Positions 24,728 through 31,988 of a stretch of 64,000 nt of DNA are shown one piece after another. The translations under genes were made by a program, and so were the position numbers. This DNA comes from JAFMJV01 sp963800275 (GTDB taxonomy: Bacteria > Chloroflexota > Limnocylindria > Limnocylindrales > CSP1-4): contig CAWDAI010000002.1 in assembly GCA_963800275.1 (NCBI GenBank), positions 248,001-312,000 of the forward strand, in the 5' to 3' direction. The notes beneath the pieces were generated by a model, which ran no database searches, was not told the origin of the DNA, and saw nothing but the letters and a program-made list of their open reading frames with translations. How positions within the stretch are numbered: the first letter of the stretch is position 1; each line of letters starts with the position of its first letter.

Positions 24728-25705
24728 ATGGAAGAACAAGTAGCCCTTGACGGGCAGCCGGCACCGGCGCCGACGACGAGTAGCCGGCGATCCAGCACCG
24801 TTGAGTCCTTCATCGCCGCACAGCAACGGGTCCTCGATCGCTATGGCGTTCAGGCGAGTACGCGGTTCGTGGACGTCCCGTCGATCGGTGGCCGAGCGCA
24901 GCTGATCGAGGCCGGTGATGGGCCGCCATTGGTCATGGTCATCGGAGGCACGATCCCGGCCGCCATGTGGGCGCCGCTGATGGCGCGACTCCACGGCTAT
25001 CGGCTGTACGCCATGGATCTGCCCGGCTTCGGCCTCACCGACGCCGTCCGCTACGAGCCCGCGACGTATCGCTCCACGGCGGTGGCCTTCCTGGAGGGCG
25101 TGCTTGAAGCGATCGGCCTCGAGCGCGCTGCGTTCGTCACGAACTCCACCGGTTCGCTTTGGACCAGCTGGCTTGCCATGCGTCAGCCAGCGCGCGTCGC
25201 GCTCCAGGTTCAGATCGGTTGTCCGGCCCACATCCTGGGTACCACGGCACCGATGCCGATGCGCCTGATGTCCATCCCGCCCCTCGGTCGCTTGTTGATG
25301 CGGCTGGTGCCGCCATCAGAGTCCCAGGTGGAGCGCGTGGGTCGGGGCGTGGGCGAGGACCTCGCTGCCGTGCCCGAGCTCCGCGACGTCCTCCTCGCCT
25401 GCGAGCGACTTCCGACCTACGCGGACAGCTTCGTTCGGTTGATGAACGCCCACATGCGGTTCGCGCGGGCCCGGCGCCAGGTTGCGATGCAAGAGCCGGA
25501 GCTGCGGCAGCTCGCTCACCCCATCGCGATGATCTGGGGCGAGGACGATCCGTTCGGCTCAGTGACGGTCGCGCGTCGCGCGGTCAGCATGCTGCCAGCC
25601 GCAGAGCTGCACGTCGTCCCGGGCGGCCATGGCGCCTGGTTCAGCCACCCGGACGTGGTCGCCGACCTGACGCTGCGCTTCCTGGAGAGTCACGCCTCGC
25701 CTTGA
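24728..25705 (+). CDS. Alpha/beta-fold hydrolase
   Basis: 325 residues. Alpha/beta hydrolase order: oxyanion region VMVIGGTIPAAMW, LYAMDLPGFGLTD, nucleophile elbow VTNSTGSLW, acid Asp in WGEDDPFG, catalytic His in GGHGAW. The elbow has Thr where the first Gly of GxSxG usually stands (T-N-S-T-G), a variation worth noting. Substrate unknown. No signal peptide or TM segment. It begins after the terminator that ends the two secreted genes and is probably its own unit. Confidence 0.75.
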   Translation: MEEQVALDGQPAPAPTTSSRRSSTVESFIAAQQRVLDRYGVQASTRFVDVPSIGGRAQLIEAGDGPPLVMVIGGTIPAAMWAPLMARLHGYRLYAMDLPGFGLTDAVRYEPATYRSTAVAFLEGVLEAIGLERAAFVTNSTGSLWTSWLAMRQPARVALQVQIGCPAHILGTTAPMPMRLMSIPPLGRLLMRLVPPSESQVERVGRGVGEDLAAVPELRDVLLACERLPTYADSFVRLMNAHMRFARARRQVAMQEPELRQLAHPIAMIWGEDDPFGSVTVARRAVSMLPAAELHVVPGGHGAWFSHPDVVADLTLRFLESHASP

Positions 25706-26012
25706 GGGGCCCGTCTCCAGGCGGGTATGGTCGGGGGCCCATACGCCACATCGGCGTTCGACCCGCTCGTGGGGATCGGCTGCGGTGGACTGGCCCTGGC
25801 GCTGGCTCGATCGCGAGGTTGACACGCGGTTGACACCAGTCTGCTCGAGCCGTTGTCGCGGCTTTTGCCCGAGCCCTTCCAGGGTGGCAGATGCCGGTCG
25901 CGGAGTTGCGACTTCGGCACGCCATCCTTGGACCGGCTCGATGGCGGGCTTTCGTATGTCGGGTTGCGGACTCGGATGGGAACGGTGATATGACCGACGG
26001 GAGGAGCGGGGA
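25706..26012. other. Intergenic region before the DUF305 gene
   Basis: No protein-like frame seen. It contains two TTGACA hexamers (in TTGACACGCGGTTGACACC near 25819-25837) that could be -35 elements and, at the end, the GGGAGGAGCGGGGA ribosome site for the next gene. A short G/C hairpin sits just after the hydrolase stop. Confidence 0.35.
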
Positions 26013-26576
26013 ATGAGCCAGATGGGCCAGCATGAACAGCGTGGCGAGGAGACCGGCGCCAAGCTCAGGAACTACCTCCGCTTCCTCGCGATGATCGCGA
26101 CCTCGATCGTGGTCATGTACGTGCTCACCTATACGAACGTGTTCTCGGTCGACCACATCCGCATCAGCGAGGAGCGCATCTACATGGCCCTGCTCATGGG
26201 CGCGGGCATGGCCATCGTCATGCTCCTCTACATGTGGGGCATGTACCGCGACCGACGCGTCAACGTTGCCATCATCATCGGCGCGCTGGTCTTCGGCGGG
26301 TTGGCCTTCTTCCTCTCCCAGTCGCAGGCGCTCGTGGGTGACGTCGCCTACATGGACGGCATGATCCCGCACCATTCGATCGCCATCCTCACGAGCGAAC
26401 GCGCCGGCATCGAGGACCTGCGGGTGCGCGAGCTGGCGGACGGCATCATCGAGGCCCAGCGCCGCGAGATCGCCGAGATGGATTGGCTGACCGCCGACAT
26501 CGCTGAGAACGGCCTGGCCACTACCGAGGCGGAGGTCCAGGCCCGACCCGTCCCCGAGTTCACGGCCGAGCCATGA
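26013..26576 (+). CDS. DUF305-type membrane protein, putative copper-associated
   Basis: 187 residues. Three TM helices (about 22-41, 55-75, 82-101) are followed by half of a DUF305 domain: YMDGMIPHHSIAILTSERAG at 112-131 and a helical EAQRREIAEMDWL. The MxPHH motif is the conserved metal-site-like core of DUF305, a family often found beside copper resistance genes. Being 2.5 kb from copB and the cupredoxin, it probably belongs to the same stress response. The molecular function is not established. Confidence 0.8.
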   Translation: MSQMGQHEQRGEETGAKLRNYLRFLAMIATSIVVMYVLTYTNVFSVDHIRISEERIYMALLMGAGMAIVMLLYMWGMYRDRRVNVAIIIGALVFGGLAFFLSQSQALVGDVAYMDGMIPHHSIAILTSERAGIEDLRVRELADGIIEAQRREIAEMDWLTADIAENGLATTEAEVQARPVPEFTAEP

Positions 26577-26628
26577 CATCTGCTCCGGAGTCCTTCAGCG
26601 CCGCAGGCAGCCGAGGCGGCGCGATCGA

Positions 26629-27480
26629 CTATTCGGCGGGCACCTCCGGCCCCTCTGGGATCGACGGCACAGGAAGCTCGAGGATGACACCGTCTCCCTT
26701 GCCCTCGCGGGTGTCACGGTCGAGGATGGCGATCAAGCCCTCATAGCCACCTTCCCCGATCAGGGTGCTCGTCTCGGCGACCATGGCCGGTCCCCCGTCG
26801 ATCCCGTCGCCAACATCAACATAGGTCGAGGTTCCGGTCCATGCTCCGCCGTCGTTCTCCATGCGCCACGAGCGCAGCTCCACGGCCCCGTAGTCGGGCA
26901 TGTTGTTGTTCTGATAGTTGCCGTTGGCCACGTAGTCGTACGAGCCGGAGAGGCGTGGGTCGCTGGCCTCGATCAGGGTGCCAGAGACCAGGAGGCCACG
27001 CATCCGGCCGAGTACCTGGTCGAACTCATCTGGTCCAACGAATGTGGGATCGCCCGTGACCTCCCACGTCACGTAGGCGGGCGTCGAAAGCTCCGTTTCT
27101 TCCTCTTGCGCCCCCGGCACACCACCTCCTTGGCGGTCGAACGGCTGGGCGATGAGGAAGGCACCTCCGAGAGCGAAGATGAGGGCACCGGCGGTGATGG
27201 CCTTGACTGGGCTGAGCATGGATGTGGTCCTCCCGATGACGGTGGGGGTATGGCCGTTCGTAGCCTGGATGGGGGTGGGCTGGTAGTCGGTGGTGCCGAT
27301 AGCGTCCAGTGGCCTTGCCGCGCGAGCAAGGAACGGCAGTCGCCACTGGCGGCGTCGCCGTTGCCTCGTCGTCGTTAGCTGTGATGCGATCCGCCGAGCG
27401 GCCTTTTCGGCGTCCGGCAGAGCGACTCGCTCTTCCTGGAGCCAGCGGCGCATCGCCAGCAGCAGCCGGTCGTCGTTCAT
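26629..27480 (-). CDS. Membrane-anchored ECF partner (GAYEGL family)
   Basis: 283 residues. A cytoplasmic N-terminus (about 1-90, with a basic RQRRRRQWR stretch near 38-46), one TM helix at about 98-114 (AITAGALIFALGGAFLIA), and an extracytoplasmic beta-rich domain with SDPRLSGSYDY, NDGGAWTGTSTY and GEGGYEGLIAIL. ATG 27480 overlaps the sigma stop at 27477 (ATGA). It is the best full-length reference for the broken gene at 8537. Sensor or anti-sigma role inferred from context. Confidence 0.62.
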   Translation of the reverse strand: MNDDRLLLAMRRWLQEERVALPDAEKAARRIASQLTTTRQRRRRQWRLPFLARAARPLDAIGTTDYQPTPIQATNGHTPTVIGRTTSMLSPVKAITAGALIFALGGAFLIAQPFDRQGGGVPGAQEEETELSTPAYVTWEVTGDPTFVGPDEFDQVLGRMRGLLVSGTLIEASDPRLSGSYDYVANGNYQNNNMPDYGAVELRSWRMENDGGAWTGTSTYVDVGDGIDGGPAMVAETSTLIGEGGYEGLIAILDRDTREGKGDGVILELPVPSIPEGPEVPAE

Positions 27481-28046
27481 CGGGTGACCTCCTGCCGCAT
27501 CGCGGCGGTGATCGCGGTGCTCCTTCTCGACTCGGCCTCGAGCGCGGCCCGCATCGCCTTGACCGCTCGGCTCAGGCGTGAGCCGACAGTGCCTGACGGG
27601 ACGCCAAGCACTTCGGCCACCTGCTCCATCGGCAGGTCCAGCAGACAGCGGAGCACGATGACCGTGCGGTGCTCGACCGATAGGTGGCGGAAGCCTCGCT
27701 CGAGCTGGTCCCGGTCGATGATCGAGTCGAAGTCGTCGGGCGCTGCGGGCACCTCGGAGGGACCGATGGCACTCTCGCGGGCCCAGTCCGGCTTCCGCCG
27801 TGCCTCCGCGTAGCAGGCGTGGACGAGGATGCGGTAGGACCAGCCGCTGAAGCGTGACGGGGCGTCGAGGGCGGGCAAGTTCCGCCAGATGTCGAGGAAC
27901 GCCTGTTGCGTGGCGTCCTCGGCCAGATGTCGGTCACGCAAGATGCCGTGCGCCACGCGGTACAACCGAGCGTGGTGTTCGACCGTCAGCGACTGGAACG
28001 CCTGCTGATCGCCGTGTTGCGCCCTGACCACGAGGTCTTGGTCCAT
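27477..28046 (-). CDS. ECF RNA polymerase sigma factor
   Basis: 189 residues. Region 2 (about 10-75) with LAEDATQQAFLDIWRNLPAL; region 4 (about 125-175) with LPMEQVAEVLGVPSGTVGSRL. ATG 28046 is preceded by GAGAGGG. Coupled by overlap to the GAYEGL-family partner. It is a distinct sequence from the duplicated sigma pair at 14256/17602. Confidence 0.88.
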   Translation of the reverse strand: MDQDLVVRAQHGDQQAFQSLTVEHHARLYRVAHGILRDRHLAEDATQQAFLDIWRNLPALDAPSRFSGWSYRILVHACYAEARRKPDWARESAIGPSEVPAAPDDFDSIIDRDQLERGFRHLSVEHRTVIVLRCLLDLPMEQVAEVLGVPSGTVGSRLSRAVKAMRAALEAESRRSTAITAAMRQEVTR

Positions 28047-28063
28047 ACCCTCTCGCTGCTAAG

Positions 28064-28082
28064 GGCCGAGCCTTTCTCGGCC
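28064..28082 (-). terminator. Hairpin between the degraded zone and the ECF gene
   Basis: GGCCGAG, loop CCTTT, CTCGGCC: seven perfect pairs. It lies 9 bases beyond the stop at 28091 and 18 bases upstream of the sigma ATG, so it may end upstream minus-strand transcription. Confidence 0.4.
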
Positions 28083-28090
28083 TCTACACC

Positions 28091-28717
28091 CTACGAGTGA
28101 TGGTCCAGTCGCTCGCTTTCCCTTTTCCTTGAGCTGGACAGTGCCATGCGGTCGGCGTACTTCTCGATGAGGGACTCCGACTCCTTGCTGGGCACGGTCG
28201 GACTGTGACAAACGCGAACAACTTCGCTGGCATCTCGGGCAGGCTGTGGACCGTGATCGCCTCGGGCGTCGATGGCGAGGTCATCGAGCGACCGGGCCAA
28301 GTCGGCCAGGAACCGCGCCTGCCGCTCGGTCGCATCGCCGCCCCGGTAGAGGCAGCGCACATGAAGCATGAGGTCCTCCAGTTCGTGGGCGTACGTGCGG
28401 ATGAGCGCATCGAGGGTCAGGAGGTTCGCCAGCTCCGCCGGTATCCGGGCCTCCACGCTACGGGCCACATGCCGACGGGGATGCCGCCAACCCTCGAGCT
28501 GCCGGTGAGACACTTCGGTCACCGACAGGCCAGAGGCTCTACTCGCCGGCCTCGCCTTTGACCGCGACCATCGGCTTGCCCAGTGGGGTCCGTCCATGTC
28601 CACGACGTGTTGCGGAAGGGCGGGACCCTTGTAGGGCATGCCGAAGGGCTGACGGTCCTCGTCGGCCCGCCGTCGGGGCAGATAGTCGCGGTGATCGCAA
28701 CCGGCGTCGTCGCACAT
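28091..28717 (-). CDS. Hypothetical protein or remnant
   Basis: The frame from ATG 28717 gives 208 residues. The N-terminal part has MCDDAGCDHRDYLPRR and QPFGMPYKGPALPQHVVDMD, and the C-terminal part is helical (LIRTYAHELEDLMLHVRCLY, FLADLARSLDDLAID). Both parts look protein-like, but the join around residues 50-75 is basic and irregular, so a frameshift there is possible. The frame stays open upstream over antisense recombinase sequence, so the true start is unknown. No family recognised. Confidence 0.3.
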   Translation of the reverse strand: MCDDAGCDHRDYLPRRRADEDRQPFGMPYKGPALPQHVVDMDGPHWASRWSRSKARPASRASGLSVTEVSHRQLEGWRHPRRHVARSVEARIPAELANLLTLDALIRTYAHELEDLMLHVRCLYRGGDATERQARFLADLARSLDDLAIDARGDHGPQPARDASEVVRVCHSPTVPSKESESLIEKYADRMALSSSRKRESERLDHHS

Positions 28718-28770
28718 GTAGCGACGTCCGTACGAGGCCCAGGCCCGGCCAGTGGCTCGCCACGCTCGAG

Positions 28771-29220
28771 GTCGCCGACGACTGGAAGGAGGACCTGGAG
28801 CGGCTCGCCTCCCGCACGAAGCGGAAAGAGGGCGAGCGGTCCCATCGACCGCACGGCCATCGAGAACCAGCGTCGCCGGCTGAACGACCTGCACCTCGTA
28901 CTCCAGATCGGTCGAGAGGAGGACGTGGGCCGCATGCGGGCGCTGGAGGCGAGCCTGTCGGACGGGTCCCATCAGCCAAGCTACTTCGAGGCCGACCTCA
29001 TGAAGATCAAGGGGCTGCTCCACGACTGGAAGACGTTGTGGGACAAGGCCACACCACAGGAGCGGCAGGACATCGTCGCGGCGCTGTTCGGCGAGGTCAG
29101 GCTCCGCGTCAAGGCCATCATGTCGGCCACGTTGGCTGACCCTCGTACACGCCCCTCATCGCTAGTTCTGAGGCGCGGCGCCTGCAGCTGGTTGAGACAG
29201 CAGAAGATGGGGTCGATCAG
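28771..29220 (+). pseudogene. Large serine recombinase, C-terminal remnant
   Basis: Three frame segments combine into a recombinase tail: VADDWKEDLERLASRTKRK, then ENQRRRLNDLHLVLQIGREE with LLHDWKTLWDKATPQERQD and AALFGEVRLRVKAIMSATL, then YTPLIASSEARRLQLVE. This is the coiled-coil end of phage/ICE-type serine recombinases. The catalytic and zinc domains are missing; the sequence to its left belongs to a gene on the other strand. It marks a past integrative element. Confidence 0.5.
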
Positions 29221-29229
29221 GTTGGGCTC

Positions 29230-29244
29230 GGCGCCCCCGGACGG
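29230..29244. repeat. 15-bp match to the 3' end of tRNA-Arg (att-like repeat 1)
   Basis: GGCGCCCCCGGACGG, same orientation as positions 33572-33586 inside the tRNA-Arg gene. It directly follows the recombinase remnant. See the tRNA repeat finding. Confidence 0.35.
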
Positions 29245-29580
29245 GCTCGGGGGCGCGGAAGACAAACCACCCGACCCGCTGGCGTGGTACGCGGCGAGGT
29301 AGCGAGCACCCCGGTCCCCTCGAGCGAACTCATGACGAGGACTAGCGCCGCACGTACGGGAACCGGGACTGCGAGGATGGTGTTGATCATCAACCACGTG
29401 CACGGTCATGCAAGGCACGCCGATGATGATGAGCACGACGAAGAGGATGATGATGAGGAGGGGGAACGCGACTGACAGGTGGGCGTTGGGCGAGATGTCG
29501 ATGACTACGGACGCCCCCACGCCGATGCGGAGGGCCGAGTTTCCGATGTGAGGTTCGGCCGCTACCGGTCCTGAGCCCGA
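29245..29580 (-). other. Region after the recombinase remnant; possible tiny membrane protein
   Basis: A GTG at 29520 on the minus strand begins VGASVVIDISPNAHLSVAF followed by a strong hydrophobic run (LLIIILFVVLIIIGVP), then a low-complexity tail that runs on across the recombinase remnant. No ribosome site is evident. It may be a gene fragment. Nothing else seen here. Confidence 0.25.
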
Positions 29581-30318
29581 TCAGGTGCGGTCGGCCGCGA
29601 GGATACGGAGGGCGGCGATCCCGTCAAGCGGGTTCCCGATCCCACGCCACGCTCGATGGCCGGTGTCGGCCATGTCGCCACGTGCGCGCAAGTAGCCACG
29701 CTCCTTGCGGGTCAGCCCCGCAGCCTCGGAGTCAGGGTCTTCGACGAGAGCCAGGAGTCGGGCTAGGTCGCGCTCGTGCTTCGGCAGGCTCGCTCGCCGA
29801 GCCGCGCTCTCCACGACCCTGGCCTTGATGACGATGGCGCCGGTCAGCGACGGCACTGGGAGGTCAAACGCGCCATCTCCGGTATCGACCCGGACGGTCC
29901 GGAGACGGTTGAGCGCTTGGCGGGATCCGAGCGCGGGTAGGGTCGAAGCGGGCGGCACGGTCAGGATGCTGGTCCGGACACCCAGATGGTCGGGAGCGAG
30001 TAGGTCCACGACGTCGTCGCCACGGACGAACCGGTAGGTTAGGTCGTCGTCGTATTGCTCGGGCTCGAACCCGGCGTCCACCAACGCGGCTGCGGCACGT
30101 TGAGTCGCACCCGTCAGGGCACGGACGTCGAGGACGACATCCACGTCGCCGGTCGCGAAGCCGCTGACGACTCCGCGTTCTGCCTCGAGCAGCTGGACCA
30201 TCAGGCCGCCGATCAGGACGAAGGGCAAAGCGTCGAACGCTGATGCCACCTCCTTCGCCAGCCGCCAGATGGCAGCCTGCTGTTGGTCGATCGGATGAAG
30301 CGCGATGACATCCGTCAC
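29581..30318 (-). CDS. Nucleotidyltransferase-fold protein (AbiEii/MNT-like), putative toxin
   Basis: 245 residues. Nucleotidyltransferase core: FVLIGGLMVQLL at about 33-44, and GDVDVVLD at about 57-64, giving the GG...DxD pattern of polymerase-beta-like enzymes. A C-terminal helical part (KHERDLARLLALVED) follows. The start overlaps the upstream HTH gene by ATGA. This layout, a DNA-binding protein followed by a nucleotidyltransferase, is that of AbiE-like or MNT-type toxin-antitoxin pairs. Enzymatic role (NMP transfer to tRNA or protein) is by family analogy only. Confidence 0.62.
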   Translation of the reverse strand: MTDVIALHPIDQQQAAIWRLAKEVASAFDALPFVLIGGLMVQLLEAERGVVSGFATGDVDVVLDVRALTGATQRAAAALVDAGFEPEQYDDDLTYRFVRGDDVVDLLAPDHLGVRTSILTVPPASTLPALGSRQALNRLRTVRVDTGDGAFDLPVPSLTGAIVIKARVVESAARRASLPKHERDLARLLALVEDPDSEAAGLTRKERGYLRARGDMADTGHRAWRGIGNPLDGIAALRILAADRT

Positions 30319-31019
30319 GGCTTGGCTCGCAGCAGGTCACGCCCGATCTGCCGAGCTCGTGGATCCGGGTGTTCCAGCAAGTCGAGTGCCACGGCTGCGG
30401 AGGGTGCGATCTCACGTGACGGCCAGGGCAAACCCAAGTCCGGGACGACGCGCAGGAGGACGTTGGCATCATCATCGGCAGGCTCCAGGAAGTAGCGCCG
30501 TACGACGTCCTCGAGGTCGTGCTTGCTGACGTAGGCCTCGACACTGTCTGGACCGCCGGTAAGCCCAAGTCGGAGCGGCTCACTGGCCGAGGCGCCAGTC
30601 AGCATGAGCGCGCTGTCAGCTCGAAGCCGCTTCATCACCCCAGGATGGACATGGAACGACCGGCGCTCAGCCCGTCGAACCAGGCGACTACTAAGTTCAC
30701 CGGAACGGAGGCGGGGGACGAACTTCGAGATTCGCCACCGCTGTTGGCGGTCCAGCCAGCCGGGGACGCCACCCTCGGCCAACACGAACAGCCCCCATGC
30801 CGAGGCGGGAGATAGGGGCCGCCCTCCTCCTCCGACGTCGCGATCGGCGCGCGCCTCCACGTCCGAGCGCAAGACGCTCCAGTCGTGGCCAGCCTTGGTC
30901 GCACGCACGTCACCATTCGCGATCAGCGCACGGACTCGTGCCTGTGAGACGCCCAGTAGTCTGGCGGCTTGTGACGTCGTCAGGTACCGCTCCAAGGATC
31001 GAGGCGTATTATCAACCAT
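30315..31019 (-). CDS. HTH (excisionase-like) DNA-binding protein, putative antitoxin
   Basis: 234 residues. ATG 31019. An N-terminal MerR/excisionase-type helix-turn-helix spans about 11-55 (YLTTSQAARLLGVSQARVR, then VRATKAGHDWSVLRSDVEA). The remainder is a basic central region and an acidic helical C-terminus (EPADDDANVLLRVVPDLG) with no family recognised. Coupled to the nucleotidyltransferase gene. A clear -35/-10 with an AT-rich start region precedes it, unlike its GC-rich surroundings, consistent with autoregulated, laterally acquired DNA. The frame is open far upstream, antisense to the ECF copy C; that part is not coding. Confidence 0.6.
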   Translation of the reverse strand: MVDNTPRSLERYLTTSQAARLLGVSQARVRALIANGDVRATKAGHDWSVLRSDVEARADRDVGGGGRPLSPASAWGLFVLAEGGVPGWLDRQQRWRISKFVPRLRSGELSSRLVRRAERRSFHVHPGVMKRLRADSALMLTGASASEPLRLGLTGGPDSVEAYVSKHDLEDVVRRYFLEPADDDANVLLRVVPDLGLPWPSREIAPSAAVALDLLEHPDPRARQIGRDLLRAKP

Positions 31020-31026
31020 TGCGATA

Positions 31027-31054
31027 AAGATACAGTTGTTGATACGCTTGTCAA
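31027..31054 (-). promoter_or_regulatory. Promoter of the HTH/nucleotidyltransferase operon
   Basis: On the minus strand -35 TTGACA (31049-31054), 16 bases, -10 TATCTT (31027-31032), then seven bases to ATG 31019. The spacer and flank contain GTATC repeated around CAACAACT, a candidate operator for the HTH protein. It is the most consensus-like promoter in the window. Confidence 0.6.
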
Positions 31055-31362
31055 GTCTAGAGTCCACACTGGAAGTAGGTCGCATCCAAGCCAGGCTTGA
31101 CGCGACCGTCGCCTCGCACAAGCTCTTCAGTTGGGCATGGGCTGGCGCCCCCGGACGGGCGCGGGGCGTCGACTTGCCAAACTCTTGCAGAAGCTCGCGG
31201 CGTACCTGTAGCTCGACCGTATCTGGGTTGCTGTCAATGGTTGGAGCCGTCGAGCTCGTGCCGCCCCACTCGGCGACTCGACAACTCTCGGCGTGCTCCT
31301 CAGGCCACCAACGACCGCCGCAAGCTCGGCGAACGCTGCGGCATCCCCTTGCTAGCGAAGTT
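31055..31362. other. Intergenic region between the HTH operon and ECF copy C
   Basis: No gene assigned. It contains att-like repeat 2 (31143-31158). The minus-strand frame remains open here without protein-like features. Confidence 0.35.
31143..31158. repeat. 16-bp match to the 3' end of tRNA-Arg including CCA (att-like repeat 2)
   Basis: TGGCGCCCCCGGACGG is identical to 33571-33586, the T-arm/acceptor end plus the encoded CCA of tRNA-Arg on the minus strand, in the same orientation. Confidence 0.4.
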
Positions 31363-31401
31363 GGAACCTCGGCGCTTGGAGAGCCATCTATGGTTCGAGA
31401 G
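31363..31401 (+). promoter_or_regulatory. ECF-type promoter motif, copy C
   Basis: GGAACC (31363-31368), 19 bases, CTATGGTTCGAGAG (31388-31401). The spacer has diverged from copies A and B while both boxes are unchanged. Confidence 0.6.
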
Positions 31402-31435
31402 CGGCCAGATTGGGCCGCCAGAAACAGGAGTCCCG

Positions 31436-31988
31436 ATGCAACGGGATCTCGTCGAACGAGCGATGGCGGGGGATCGAAGACGCGTTGCAAAAGCTTCAGC
31501 GCGGCTCGATCGACAAGCTCTACGCCATCGCACGCCTGATCCTTCGCGACAGCGACCGCGCCCAGGATGCGACGCAGGAGGCGTTCATCGCCGCCTGGCG
31601 CCGAGTCTCGGGCCTGCGCGAACCCAGCGCCTGGGACGCATGGATCCGACGACTGCTCGTCAATGCGTGCTACGAAGAAGCGCGCCGCGCGAAGCGCCGT
31701 TTCAAGGCAGAACAGCGTGTCGAGCCCATCGAGGGCCACGCCGCCGACCCGGCCACGGCGACCGCCGATCATGACGAGCTGGCGAGGGCCTTCGAGGCTC
31801 TGCCACCCGAGGGTCGGGCCCTCATCGTCCCGCACTACTACCTCGGGCTTCCGATGCACGAGACGTCCTTGATCCTGGGGCTTCCCGTTGGCACCGTGAA
31901 GTCCCGACTGAACCGCACCAAACAGCAGATGCGCGCCACGATCGAGGCCGACGCGCGCCTGCCCATCCGCGAAGGAGGCACCGCATGA
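31436..31988 (+). pseudogene. ECF sigma factor, module copy C, frameshifted
   Basis: ATG 31436 starts MQRDLVERAMAGDR as in copies A and B. An extra base near 31474-31485 then throws the frame; the correct continuation (DALQKLQRGSIDKLYAIARL, ATQEAFIAAWRRV, LGLPVGTVKSRLNR) runs in the next frame to 31988. Amino-acid identity to copies A/B is high but clearly lower than A to B. As read, no full sigma factor can be made, unless the extra base is a sequencing error. Confidence 0.7.
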
